The position numbers were made by a program, and so were the translations under genes. The notes under the pieces are model-generated. The model did not search any database. It was not told the DNA's origin and worked only from the letters and a program-made list of their open reading frames with translations. Shown here piece by piece: positions 8,448 to 17,607 of a stretch of 64,000 nucleotides of DNA. Origin of the DNA: Thalassolituus hydrocarboniclasticus (lineage in GTDB: Bacteria; Pseudomonadota; Gammaproteobacteria; Pseudomonadales; Oceanobacteraceae); contig NZ_CP054475.1 of assembly GCF_025345565.1 (NCBI RefSeq), positions 2,324,448 through 2,388,447 of the forward strand, read 5' to 3'. The stretch's first letter is position 1. Every line of letters starts with the position of its first letter.

Positions 8448-8499
8448 CTCTCAGATATTTAATTCTTTATCGTCCCGTCGGACAGATAAAGACAAATAC

Positions 8500-8709
8500 T
8501 TACAGAGGGATAATGTCTTCTGCCTGAGGACCTTTCTGGCCCTGAGTAACAGTAAACTTAACTTTCTGGCCTTCAGCCAGAGTTTTGAAACCAGTACCAG
8601 TGATCGCTTTGAAGTGAGCGAAAACGTCTGGACCGTTTTCCTGTTCGATGAAACCAAAACCTTTAGCTTCGTTAAACCATTTTACAGTGCCGGTGATTTG
8701 ATTAGACAT
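8500..8709 (-). CDS. CspA-family cold-shock protein
   Basis: A 69-residue single cold-shock domain that binds single-stranded RNA/DNA and melts RNA structure. RNP1 is KGFGFIEQ and RNP2 is DVFAHFKAI; one usual histidine of the RNP2 motif (VFVHFSAI) is kept while the adjacent positions differ. Codon choice is strongly biased, as in highly expressed genes. ATG 8709 has AGGA upstream; the apparent earlier start is a TTG. It is transcribed from a near-consensus promoter with an untranslated leader of roughly 180 nt, as in cold-induced csp genes. Confidence 0.95.
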   Translation of the reverse strand: MSNQITGTVKWFNEAKGFGFIEQENGPDVFAHFKAITGTGFKTLAEGQKVKFTVTQGQKGPQAEDIIPL

Positions 8710-8926
8710 AATCAATATTCCTGTTTTTTCAAAAGTTGGATGGCCAATTGGCCGGTATGCTGGAAGATGTACAAATAACTTATGAAAAACAAAACAGGAT
8801 GAAGAGCTTCTGCAGATTGCTCAGAGACTGAGACAACATTGCGGGGCGGACATCAAGCGGTGACCATAAATATAAGGACGAACTAACAAGCTGGGGGCAG
8901 TCTATACCTATCCCCCACCCTGTCAA
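8710..8926 (-). promoter_or_regulatory. csp promoter and long untranslated leader
   Basis: On the minus strand, TTGACA (8921-8926) is followed after 16 nt by TAGACT (8899-8904). Transcription should start near 8892, giving about 183 nt before the ATG at 8709. The leader contains a short palindrome TTGGCCAATTGGCCGG-like stretch near 8734-8753 and stop codons in all frames, so it is not coding. Long structured leaders act as cold sensors in known cspA-type genes; that role here is inferred. Confidence 0.7.
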
Positions 8927-8940
8927 CGTTTATTTTTCGA

Positions 8941-9894
8941 TCAGTTCAGAATACTGTCCGGCCCCAGCGGCACAATCCCCGATGGGTTAAGCGTCTTAAT
9001 GGAGTAATAGCCGGCCTTGATATGATCGATATTCACGGTTGCTGCCACGCCCGGCAAAGCGCCCACCCGCTGCATATAGGCATGCAAAGCGCTCATACTG
9101 GCCAGCGTATTGCGGTTGCACTTAAACAGACCGTGATAGGCCGCATCAAAGCGCACCAGTGTCACAAAAGTGCGGATATCGGTTTCTGTTAAAACATCAC
9201 CCAATAAATACGCCCTGCCATCAGACAGCTGACATTCCAGCTCATCGAGCATGGCGAACACGCGCCCATACGCCTCGTTATAAGCCGCCTGCGAGGAGGC
9301 AAAACCGGCCTGATACACACCGTTATTCAGCTCAGTGTAAATGCGCGCATTCAGCTCATCGATTGTCCCCGCCAGCGCCTGCGGATACAGATTCAGCGTA
9401 TTACCGGTCAGATGATCAAAAGCACTGTTCAGCATACGCAAAATATCAGCCGACTCATTATTCACAATGGTGCCGGTCTTTTTATCCCACAGCACCGGCA
9501 CCGTCGCCCGCCCGGTAAACTGGCTGTCAGCACGGCTGTACAGTTCATGCATATACTGCGCGCCGTTAAGCTCATCGGTATCGGCTCCCGGATAACCACC
9601 AAAGGCCCAGCCCTGCTCCGTCAATACCGGATTCACCACACTGACGCTGATCAGTTCCTGCAGTTGTTTTAACTCGCGCACCATCAGCGTGCGCGACGCC
9701 CAGGGGCAGATATAAGCCACGTACAGATGGTAACGCCCGGCCTCCGCCTTAAAGCCGCCATCACCGCTTGGCCCGGCACTGCCATCAGCGGTGATCCAGT
9801 GGCGGAATGACGATGTCTGACGGATAAAACGCCCGTCTTTATCTTTTGCCTGCACCGGCTGCCAGTCGGCAGTCCACACACCGTTCACTAACAT
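8941..9894 (-). CDS. yqjG: glutathionyl-hydroquinone reductase (Xi-class GST)
   Basis: Reduces glutathionyl-(hydro)quinones to hydroquinones with glutathione. The 317-residue protein has the nucleophile motif YICPWASRT in the thioredoxin-like part, WGFGGYPG-like WAFGGYPGAD, the VPVLWDKKTGTIVNNES site and the C-terminal GHYYSIK-type segment (AGYYSIKTLNP). These match the Xi class (E. coli YqjG, PcpF). ATG 9894 has a strong GGGAGG 5 nt upstream; the ORF from 9939 would add an unneeded leader. It lies behind doxX, with a LysR gene beyond, the same partners as yqjF-yqjG and yhaJ in E. coli. Confidence 0.92.
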   Translation of the reverse strand: MLVNGVWTADWQPVQAKDKDGRFIRQTSSFRHWITADGSAGPSGDGGFKAEAGRYHLYVAYICPWASRTLMVRELKQLQELISVSVVNPVLTEQGWAFGGYPGADTDELNGAQYMHELYSRADSQFTGRATVPVLWDKKTGTIVNNESADILRMLNSAFDHLTGNTLNLYPQALAGTIDELNARIYTELNNGVYQAGFASSQAAYNEAYGRVFAMLDELECQLSDGRAYLLGDVLTETDIRTFVTLVRFDAAYHGLFKCNRNTLASMSALHAYMQRVGALPGVAATVNIDHIKAGYYSIKTLNPSGIVPLGPDSILN

Positions 9895-9921
9895 AACGAC
9901 CTCCCGCCGCACGATTAACTG

Positions 9922-9950
9922 AAAAAGAAAGCCCGCCAAAGCGGGCTTGA
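9922..9950 (-). terminator. Rho-independent terminator after doxX
   Basis: AAGCCCGC / GCGGGCTT with a 4-nt loop, followed on the minus strand by TCTTTTT. It lies between doxX and yqjG, so it would separate or attenuate expression of the two genes. Confidence 0.8.
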
Positions 9951-9963
9951 GAATGCCTTAGAC

Positions 9964-10410
9964 TCAGCGCAGACGCTCCGCCAGCACACGGTCAACCGAC
10001 AGTGCACCACCGCCCTGAATCGCCAGCGCAACGGTTACTGCAAACAGGGTCAGCGCGTATTCGTAGCCGTTATTGCTCATAAACAGACCATTGCTGATAT
10101 GCACGCTGAAGATTGCAATCAGCATGGTAAAGGCGCTGACCAGAGCCGCCGGACGGGTAAGCAGACCAAAGACCAGCGCCAGACCACCGAAGAACTCGGC
10201 ACTGCCGGCCAGCAAGGCCATCAGATAACCCGGTTCCAGACCGATGCTGGCCATCCATTGTCCGGTGCCTTCCAGGCCGTAACCACCAAACCAGGCGAAC
10301 AGTTTCTGCGATCCGTGGGCCGCCAGAATCAGGCCAACCGGAATACGCAGAGCCAGAGCGGCCAGTCCTGCATTGGTGTTCAGTACGCGTTGAATCAGTT
10401 GAGTGTTCAT
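9964..10410 (-). CDS. DoxX family membrane protein
   Basis: A 148-residue four-helix membrane protein: ALALRIPVGLILAAHGSQKLF, GYLMALLAGSAEFFGGLALVFGLL, PAALVSAFTMLIAIFSV and YEYALTLFAVTVALAIQGG. The AHGSQKLFAWFGG segment and the polar AEF in helix 2 are DoxX signatures. Relatives include YqjF of E. coli and the subunit of thiosulfate:quinone oxidoreductase. A GGGAG site precedes the ATG. The gene is first in the row doxX-yqjG and divergent from the LysR gene. A role in quinone or aromatic stress follows from context only. Confidence 0.9.
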   Translation of the reverse strand: MNTQLIQRVLNTNAGLAALALRIPVGLILAAHGSQKLFAWFGGYGLEGTGQWMASIGLEPGYLMALLAGSAEFFGGLALVFGLLTRPAALVSAFTMLIAIFSVHISNGLFMSNNGYEYALTLFAVTVALAIQGGGALSVDRVLAERLR

Positions 10411-10507
10411 AATGTGCTCCCGCTGAGATTTGTTTGGGCTGAGGGGAATTCCTCATGGCTTGAGCTCAATGTAGTTACTTTCAGTTTGAGGATAAATGGC
10501 ACTATCA

Positions 10508-10525
10508 TTGTTTAATTATCAACAA
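10508..10525. promoter_or_regulatory. candidate LysR operator in the doxX / lysR intergenic region
   Basis: TTGTT-N8-AACAA forms an 18-nt inverted repeat in the 129-nt divergent region, 15 nt before the LysR start. The A/T-rich dyad fits a LysR box, and the position suits autoregulation plus control of doxX. No clear -35/-10 pair was identified. Confidence 0.4.
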
Positions 10526-10539
10526 AATGAAGATAAACC

Positions 10540-11439
10540 ATGGATCGCATCGACAGCCTGAAAGCCTTTGTTGCCGTCGTCAGCGAGGGTTCCTTTGCCC
10601 GCGCCGCCGAAAGACTCGATCTGAGCCCGCAGCTGGTCAGCAAATACGTGTCGCAACTTGAAGCGCATCTGAATACCCGCCTGTTTAACCGCACCACCCG
10701 TCAGGTCAGCATTACCGAGGCCGGCAGCGCCTGTTTTCAGCGCGCGCAGCAGATACTGGCCGATATGGATGATCTGGAAAATCAGCTCGGCGAGCTGCAG
10801 AACACAGCGCGCGGCGTATTACGCATCAGCGCGCCGGTATCTTTTGCCATCAGCCATCTGGCAAAACCGCTGACCGAATTTCAGGCGCAATGGCCGGATG
10901 TGCGCATCGATCTGCAACTGAACGACCGCAAGGTGGATATTATTGAAGAAGGTTTCGATATTGCCCTGCGCATCGGCCGCCTGCAAAGCTCGTCACTCAT
11001 TGCCCGGCACATCGCACCAATAAGACTGGTGACCTGCGCCTCGCCGGACTATTTAAAACAGTACGGAACCCCACAAAGCCGCGCAGAGCTGAAAGACCAT
11101 CGTTATCTGCATTACAGCTACGCCTCGGAAGAAACCATTCTGGTGCCCGGAGCCGGTTTAAGCGGCCAGCTTAACAGCGCCTTTCAGGCGAATAACGGTA
11201 ATGTATTAACCCAGGCCGCCATTAACGGCGCAGGCATTGTGGTACAGCCCACCTTTATTGCCGGGCCGGCGATACGGGAAGGAAAACTGCAGGTGATTTT
11301 ACAAGGCTCAGAACCCGCCCCCATCGGCCTGTATGCGGTGTATGCGCACCGCCAGTTATTATCCGGCAAGGTGCGCAGTTTTCTCGACTTTATCAGCGAT
11401 TATTACGGCGACATGCCCTACTGGGATGATTTTTCCTGA
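10540..11439 (+). CDS. LysR-family transcriptional regulator
   Basis: A 299-residue regulator. The N-terminal helix-turn-helix is FVAVVSEGSFARAAERLDLSPQLVSKYVSQLEAHLNTRLFNRTTR (about residues 10-54, seen here in pieces), followed by a linker helix and a periplasmic-binding-like effector domain (ARGVLRISAPVSF onward). It belongs to the large CrgA/AaeR-like group with the DIALRIG and LHYSYA motifs. It is divergent from doxX-yqjG, and in E. coli the LysR protein YhaJ controls the same pair. The effector is likely a quinone or aromatic, by analogy. Its 3' end overlaps the MBL gene by 22 nt tail to tail. Confidence 0.9.
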   Translation: MDRIDSLKAFVAVVSEGSFARAAERLDLSPQLVSKYVSQLEAHLNTRLFNRTTRQVSITEAGSACFQRAQQILADMDDLENQLGELQNTARGVLRISAPVSFAISHLAKPLTEFQAQWPDVRIDLQLNDRKVDIIEEGFDIALRIGRLQSSSLIARHIAPIRLVTCASPDYLKQYGTPQSRAELKDHRYLHYSYASEETILVPGAGLSGQLNSAFQANNGNVLTQAAINGAGIVVQPTFIAGPAIREGKLQVILQGSEPAPIGLYAVYAHRQLLSGKVRSFLDFISDYYGDMPYWDDFS

Positions 11440-12368
11440 CGGCTGAGCCAGACCTCCAGCCCCTGCGCATTCAGCCGGGCATCGGTCGCCAGCCAGCGCC
11501 GGCGGAGTGCGTCATCCAGCGCCGGGTTCAGCTCCTGCGCACGGGCCATCAGCCAGTCAAGAATGGCAGCGGCCATACGCTCAACCCGCCCTTCTTTTTG
11601 CTCTTTTTCGGCGTTAGCAATAGCCACAAAAGCATCCAGTGACGCCAGCAGTTGCGCCACATTGGTGTTATCAGCAGCAACCGGGCCGTAATGGGTGAGA
11701 TACACCGCCGCAGGTTCCAGCGCGGCAATCCGCTCAATACTGGCGCGCATCGCTTGCGGATCAAAATGCACCGGCGTGGTGGTGACAAACAACAGCACAC
11801 CACCCTCTGCGGTATCAAAAATACGGTACGACACACCAAAAGTATCGCCGCTGAACAGCGCATTACTCAGCGAATCGTGAATGCACACATGGTGCAGCGC
11901 ATGCCCCGGCGTATCGAAAAAAGTAAAGGTACGGCCATTAAAATTCAGTGTAAAACCCTCGGCCGCCTCAACCACCCGTTCTGCGGCCACCGGAATTAAC
12001 GCACCGTATAATTTGCGGTAATTGTCTTCGCCGTACACCGCCATCGTGCCGGCTTCGAGTTTTTCCGGATTAATCATATGCGCTGCACCGCGCGGATGAA
12101 CCACCAGTTTCGCGTTCGGACATTTCGCCATTAACGCCCCGGCACCGGCTGCATGATCAAGGTGAATATGGGTAAGAATAATCCAGTCCAGATGCTCCGG
12201 CGTTAACCCCTGTTCGGCAATCGCCGCCAGTACATGCGGCACCGTATGCGCGGTGCCGGTTTCGATTAATGCCAGGCGGTCGCCCTGACGGATTAAATAA
12301 ACACTGGCCAGACCGTGCGCAACGTAATCGGCGTCGATCTGCATAATGCCTGCAGCATGCTGAATCAT
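11418..12368 (-). CDS. MBL-fold metallohydrolase
   Basis: A 316-residue metallo-beta-lactamase-fold protein. The zinc motif is THIHLDHAAG (HIHLDH at residues 67-72), the third histidine is in TPGHALHHVCI, the bridging aspartate in LFSGDTFG and the last histidine in LTHYGPV. The C-terminal extension of about 80 residues is helical, as in the winged-helix or MBLAC-type hydrolases. ATG 12368 has AGGAG 6 nt upstream; the frame from 12479 would run back into the padR gene. It follows padR (103 nt) on the same strand and may be co-regulated. Substrate unknown; thioester or lactone hydrolysis are possible. Confidence 0.88.
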   Translation of the reverse strand: MIQHAAGIMQIDADYVAHGLASVYLIRQGDRLALIETGTAHTVPHVLAAIAEQGLTPEHLDWIILTHIHLDHAAGAGALMAKCPNAKLVVHPRGAAHMINPEKLEAGTMAVYGEDNYRKLYGALIPVAAERVVEAAEGFTLNFNGRTFTFFDTPGHALHHVCIHDSLSNALFSGDTFGVSYRIFDTAEGGVLLFVTTTPVHFDPQAMRASIERIAALEPAAVYLTHYGPVAADNTNVAQLLASLDAFVAIANAEKEQKEGRVERMAAAILDWLMARAQELNPALDDALRRRWLATDARLNAQGLEVWLSRQEKSSQ

Positions 12369-12471
12369 AGAGTTCTCCTGGTAAACATCGCTGGCGCTGG
12401 GGCGCAGACTAAACAACAGCGGCACAGCACACCATGCCACATTGGTTGACTGCAAAAGGGTTTGGCGGCGC

Positions 12472-13020
12472 TTAAACACCGGCGGTTTCCAGCGTCTCCA
12501 GCAGCACCAGCGCCTTTTCGCAAAAACGGATGTGCTCGCGCTCCGTGGCCAGGCCGGATTGCAGAATCAGATATTGCAGTTGCTCGGCCGCCGATAATTC
12601 ACGGCCGGTGAAATCGCGCTGTTCAATGTTTTCATACAACGCCAGCTGCGTGCGGTGCCGGGCCAGTCTGTGCAGCAGATCATTCTCAACCCCGGCGCCT
12701 GTGCCCAGCGCCGCTTCCGCCCTTAAACGCACCATCAGGGCATCGCGCAAAGGTGGCGGCTCATCTGTCTCAGCCACCCAGCGTTTAAGTTCCTGCTCCC
12801 CCGCAGGCAAGACCTCGTAGCACCGCTTCCGGCCACGCGCGCCCTCTTCTGCGCTTGAACGGACCCAGCCAGCGGCCTCCAGCTTGCCCAGCTCTTTGTA
12901 TATCTGCTGATGCGTCGCCGGCCAGAAGAAGCCGATGGAACGCCCGAAGCGCCGCGCCAGATCCATGCCCGAACAGGGCTGTTCCAGCAACGAGGTCAGT
13001 AACGCATGAGGCAGTGACAT
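12472..13020 (-). CDS. PadR-family transcriptional repressor
   Basis: A 182-residue regulator with an N-terminal winged helix (LTSLLEQPCSGMDLARRFGR ... QQIYKELGKLEAAGWV, then a wing RGRKRCYEVLPAGEQEL) and a C-terminal helical Vir-type dimerisation domain (LLHRLARHRTQLALYENIE onward). It is divergent from the 2,4-dienoyl-CoA reductase gene, and two palindromes lie in the 113-nt gap. The simplest reading is repression of that gene and perhaps itself, relieved by a fatty-acid or phenolic ligand. The start has a weak ribosome site; the ligand is unknown. Confidence 0.9.
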   Translation of the reverse strand: MSLPHALLTSLLEQPCSGMDLARRFGRSIGFFWPATHQQIYKELGKLEAAGWVRSSAEEGARGRKRCYEVLPAGEQELKRWVAETDEPPPLRDALMVRLRAEAALGTGAGVENDLLHRLARHRTQLALYENIEQRDFTGRELSAAEQLQYLILQSGLATEREHIRFCEKALVLLETLETAGV

Positions 13021-13063
13021 AGGTAACTCATCCAGGGATTTTCAACGCAGGATAATGCCTTTA

Positions 13064-15158
<2,095 letters not shown>

Positions 15159-15166
15159 TGCTGCCC

Positions 15167-15200
15167 TGCCCCCTTATCTTTTTTAAAAGATAAGGGGGCA
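15167..15200. terminator. long hairpin after fadH
   Basis: A 34-nt near-perfect palindrome with 16-bp arms (TGCCCCCTTATCTTTT / AAAAGATAAGGGGGCA) and a 2-nt turn directly follows fadH. There is no U-run after it, so it may be a 3'-end stabiliser or a Rho-assisted end rather than a classical terminator. Confidence 0.7.
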
Positions 15201-15391
15201 AATCATAAAGTGCGTTTATACGTAATGTTCTGCACTTCATTACATCCGCCTGATCTTCTCTGCGGAAACAGACGCCAATTCAGACCGGTCTGGCCGTACC
15301 ATAATGAATAAAACGTATAATCTGCGGTAATATTCGTCACCGTAACCGCCTTTATAACGGCCCCCGACAATAATAAAACGATGACACCGCC

Positions 15392-15781
15392 ATGACTCTG
15401 AATATAAACAACGCGCCTGCACTGCAACTCTCGCCGCGGCAGAAAATACTGTTCAATATCGGAGCCTTTGCTCTGCTGCTGACCGCGACGGCCTTAACCA
15501 TTATGGCTTTTGTTGGTTTTGATCAGGTGAAGCTTAACTACCTGAACTGGGTAGCCCCATCCGTTGACCTGACGGGTTTTTATCTGCTCTGGACAATCAA
15601 CCTGCTGTCCGCATTAAGCATAGCGATTTCGGGATTTTTGCTGCTGAAACAGCGCCGCTATTCAGCCTGGCTACTGGTTCCATTGGCCATCTTCGGGTTA
15701 TGGTCAGAGACTACCAGTCTTGTAGCGCTGCTGCCGCTGCTGTTTTCTGGCGTGAGTCAGGAAGGTGAGACGAATAAATAG
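15392..15781 (+). CDS. small membrane protein of unknown function
   Basis: A 129-residue protein with four hydrophobic segments: ILFNIGAFALLLTATALTIMAFVG, GFYLLWTINLLSALSIAISGFLLL, WLLVPLAIFGLW and TSLVALLPLLFSGV. The last two are joined by a short acidic turn. The ribosome site is weak. A decayed second copy of its middle part lies at 16981-17110, beyond the methyltransferase gene, so the locus has been duplicated. I do not recognise the family. Confidence 0.65.
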   Translation: MTLNINNAPALQLSPRQKILFNIGAFALLLTATALTIMAFVGFDQVKLNYLNWVAPSVDLTGFYLLWTINLLSALSIAISGFLLLKQRRYSAWLLVPLAIFGLWSETTSLVALLPLLFSGVSQEGETNK

Positions 15782-16044
15782 CTACAACGTCAATTAGGGG
15801 CGTTGGAGGGAAGCAGCGTTCAATTTTATTCTCAGTCGCTTTTTGCAACCTGAAAATCGTAAGCCTTTGTTTTAATTAGATATTACACGCCCAGATTTTA
15901 CGCGATTACAGATACAGTGGTGAGATACTTTGTTGGCTCTGCGCAACTCAATCAACCAACGAGGCTGCGCCCGATAAAAAGTTCTTTCAGCGAATATTTA
16001 GCACAGGTAGTATGCTTTTAAACATTTGAGCGAAGATAATAACA
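15782..16044. other. AT-rich intergenic stretch ahead of the methyltransferase gene
   Basis: 263 nt with no ORF that I can support. It is AT-richer than most of the window. A Shine-Dalgarno-like GCGAAGATAA lies just before the ATG at 16045. Short dyads are present (for example around 15935-15965) but no clear promoter or recombination site was recognised. Confidence 0.4.
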
Positions 16045-16974
16045 ATGAGCAAAAGAGCACTCGAATATTTTGATATCTTAGCCGCGAAAAAAGCCTACAG
16101 CGAAGGTGGCAATATCACCAGCCTTCTTCGCCAGCAGAAAAATTCAGACACAAATACAGCCGAAATAATAGAAGCCGCATACGATCTGCAAGCAGGCTCC
16201 TACATCCGTTATGTAGAAAATAATCTCGAAACATCCGCTCTCTATTCGGCTGAACTTGCACACATTCTCAGCCAATATATTAAGCCCAACAGCTCTTTGC
16301 TTGATGTTGGCACCGGAGAACTGACCACATTAAGTCTGTTACTCCCTGAACTAGAGCAAAAGCCAGATAATGTGTTCGCATTCGATATAAGCTGGTCGCG
16401 AATCCATAAAGGAATCTGTTTTGCCCAAAAAAGCATGGGGGAAGATTTTCAGCTTTTAACGCCATTTGTCGGTGAAATTGGTGAAATTCCACTGCTTGAT
16501 AAATCCATAAACATTACAACATCAAGCCATGCCCTGGAGCCAAACGGAGGGAGAGTCAAAGAGCTAATAGAAGAGCTATTCAGAGTCACTATCGACAAAC
16601 TTGTTTTATTTGAGCCTTGCTATGAAACCAACAGCAAAGAAGGCAAGGAAAGAATGGACAAACTCGGATACATTAAGAATATCGATGGTATCGTAGAAGA
16701 ACTGGGTGGAGAGGTCATTGAGAAAATAGCCCTCAACAGTATCATCAACCCATTAAATCCAACCACCTGCTTCGTTATCAAAGTGCCGACAAATAGTATC
16801 CAGCCGAACAATACGGCGGATTCCATTTTTTCTGTACCGGGAACTAATATCCCATTACAACAGGAAGATAACGTCTACCATGCAAGCCAAACAGGCCTTT
16901 CCTACCCTATTCTGAAGAACATTCCAGTACTGAAATCCAATTGCGCAATATTAACAACCGCACTGCTTGATTAA
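16045..16974 (+). CDS. SAM-dependent methyltransferase with a Trm112-like tail
   Basis: A 309-residue class I methyltransferase: SAM motif LLDVGTGELTTL (85-96), a second acidic strand VFAFDISWSRI, a motif IV-like NITTSSHALEPNGG, and helices before the C-terminus. The last 45 residues (SVPGTNIPL, YPILKNIPVL) look like a Trm112-type small domain but without visible zinc cysteines. Base composition is AT-rich with codons (AAA, ATA, AGA) unlike the neighbours, which suggests acquisition. It sits between a membrane-protein gene and the decayed copy of that gene. Such enzymes often act in polysaccharide or lipid modification; no substrate can be assigned. Confidence 0.8.
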   Translation: MSKRALEYFDILAAKKAYSEGGNITSLLRQQKNSDTNTAEIIEAAYDLQAGSYIRYVENNLETSALYSAELAHILSQYIKPNSSLLDVGTGELTTLSLLLPELEQKPDNVFAFDISWSRIHKGICFAQKSMGEDFQLLTPFVGEIGEIPLLDKSINITTSSHALEPNGGRVKELIEELFRVTIDKLVLFEPCYETNSKEGKERMDKLGYIKNIDGIVEELGGEVIEKIALNSIINPLNPTTCFVIKVPTNSIQPNNTADSIFSVPGTNIPLQQEDNVYHASQTGLSYPILKNIPVLKSNCAILTTALLD

Positions 16975-16980
16975 ACCAGC

Positions 16981-17110
16981 GTCATTGCAGCCGCTCATCT
17001 GAGTGGCCTTTACCTGCTCTGCGCAATCAACCTGCTGCCGACATTAAGCATGGATTTTTACTGCTGAAACAGCGCCGCTATTCCGTCTGTCTGATAACTC
17101 CACACGCGTT
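16981..17110 (+). pseudogene. decayed partial copy of the 15392-15781 membrane-protein gene
   Basis: It aligns with 15571-15681 of the intact gene at about four identical bases in five over roughly 100 bases, in the same orientation (for example CTGCTGAAACAGCGCCGCTA is shared exactly). A 10-nt deletion relative to the intact gene breaks the frame, and neither start nor stop is present. It begins 6 nt after the methyltransferase stop. Together these show an old tandem duplication or a recombination with a relative's locus. Confidence 0.8.
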
Positions 17111-17265
17111 ACTCTGACTTGTTAATACGGGAAAGGAAGTGAGTGCAGCAGGCTCTGATCAGCGTTTGCTCCAATCTCTGGAAACGGGCCTTATACAGAA
17201 GGTAAAACATACCCGCGCAGCGGCTACAACTCAGAGCACCACCACTCCCACCACCAAGCCACAGG

Positions 17266-17473
17266 CACTACCACGCAGAACGTGGGAGCGAGTCGTTCAA
17301 AGCACCACCGCCAAGCAGCAGGCACTACCACGCGGAGCGAGCCGGTGCGTGGGAGCGAGCCGGTGCGTGGGAGCGAGTCACTCCCGCCACCAATAAAAAC
17401 GGCAGCCGAAGCTGCCGTTTTTATTATCCCGTCATGCGACAAGCACTACCACACAGAGCGTGGTAGCGAGCCG
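17266..17473. repeat. REP-like palindromic units and an 18-bp tandem repeat
   Basis: Three units share CACTACCAC(G/A)C followed by an inverted GTGG(G/T)AGCGAG: 17266-17292, 17323 onward, and 17443-17470. The middle unit is expanded by an 18-bp tandem repeat GAGCGAGCCGGTGCGTGG at 17335-17352 and 17353-17370, with a partial third copy. Such units resemble the REP sequences of gammaproteobacteria. An ORF through here (17139-17396) is rejected as a by-product of the repeats. Confidence 0.65.
17392..17425. terminator. Rho-independent terminator, bidirectional
   Basis: A perfect 15-bp stem (AATAAAAACGGCAGC / GCTGCCGTTTTTATT) with a CGAA tetraloop, with A- and T-runs inside the arms. It lies within the repeat region with no gene ending close to it; the nearest is the decayed gene fragment. 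Confidence 0.85.
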
Positions 17474-17607
17474 TAAACCTGTCGGATTATTCCCATTGAC
17501 TCAGGGCATCCCTGCTGTTCGGCCTGCGGCCAAACTGAAGCTTGCCCAAAACATCTGTCCTGACGCTTTGTCAACGAATGGAGTAAACCTGCCGGTTTAC
17601 TCCCATT
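17473..17607. repeat. imperfect direct repeat of the guaA 3' end (possible attachment-site scar)
   Basis: 25 bp at 17473-17497 match 17583-17607 at 22 of 25 positions, 110 bp apart. The second copy covers the last two and a half codons and the stop of guaA plus 14 nt beyond. The sequence between carries no gene. Integrases of many genomic islands use the 3' end of guaA, which leaves exactly such duplications. No integrase gene is present in the window. Confidence 0.55.

Noticed and set aside
15900-16000. Possible integron attC-like site before the methyltransferase gene
   Set aside because: Dyads are present but the conserved ends (RYYYAAC / GTTRRRY) are not.
17139-17396. Frame over the REP-like repeats (85 residues, GTG start)
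   Set aside because: Sequence is made from the repeats (GASRCVGASRCVGAS), no ribosome site.
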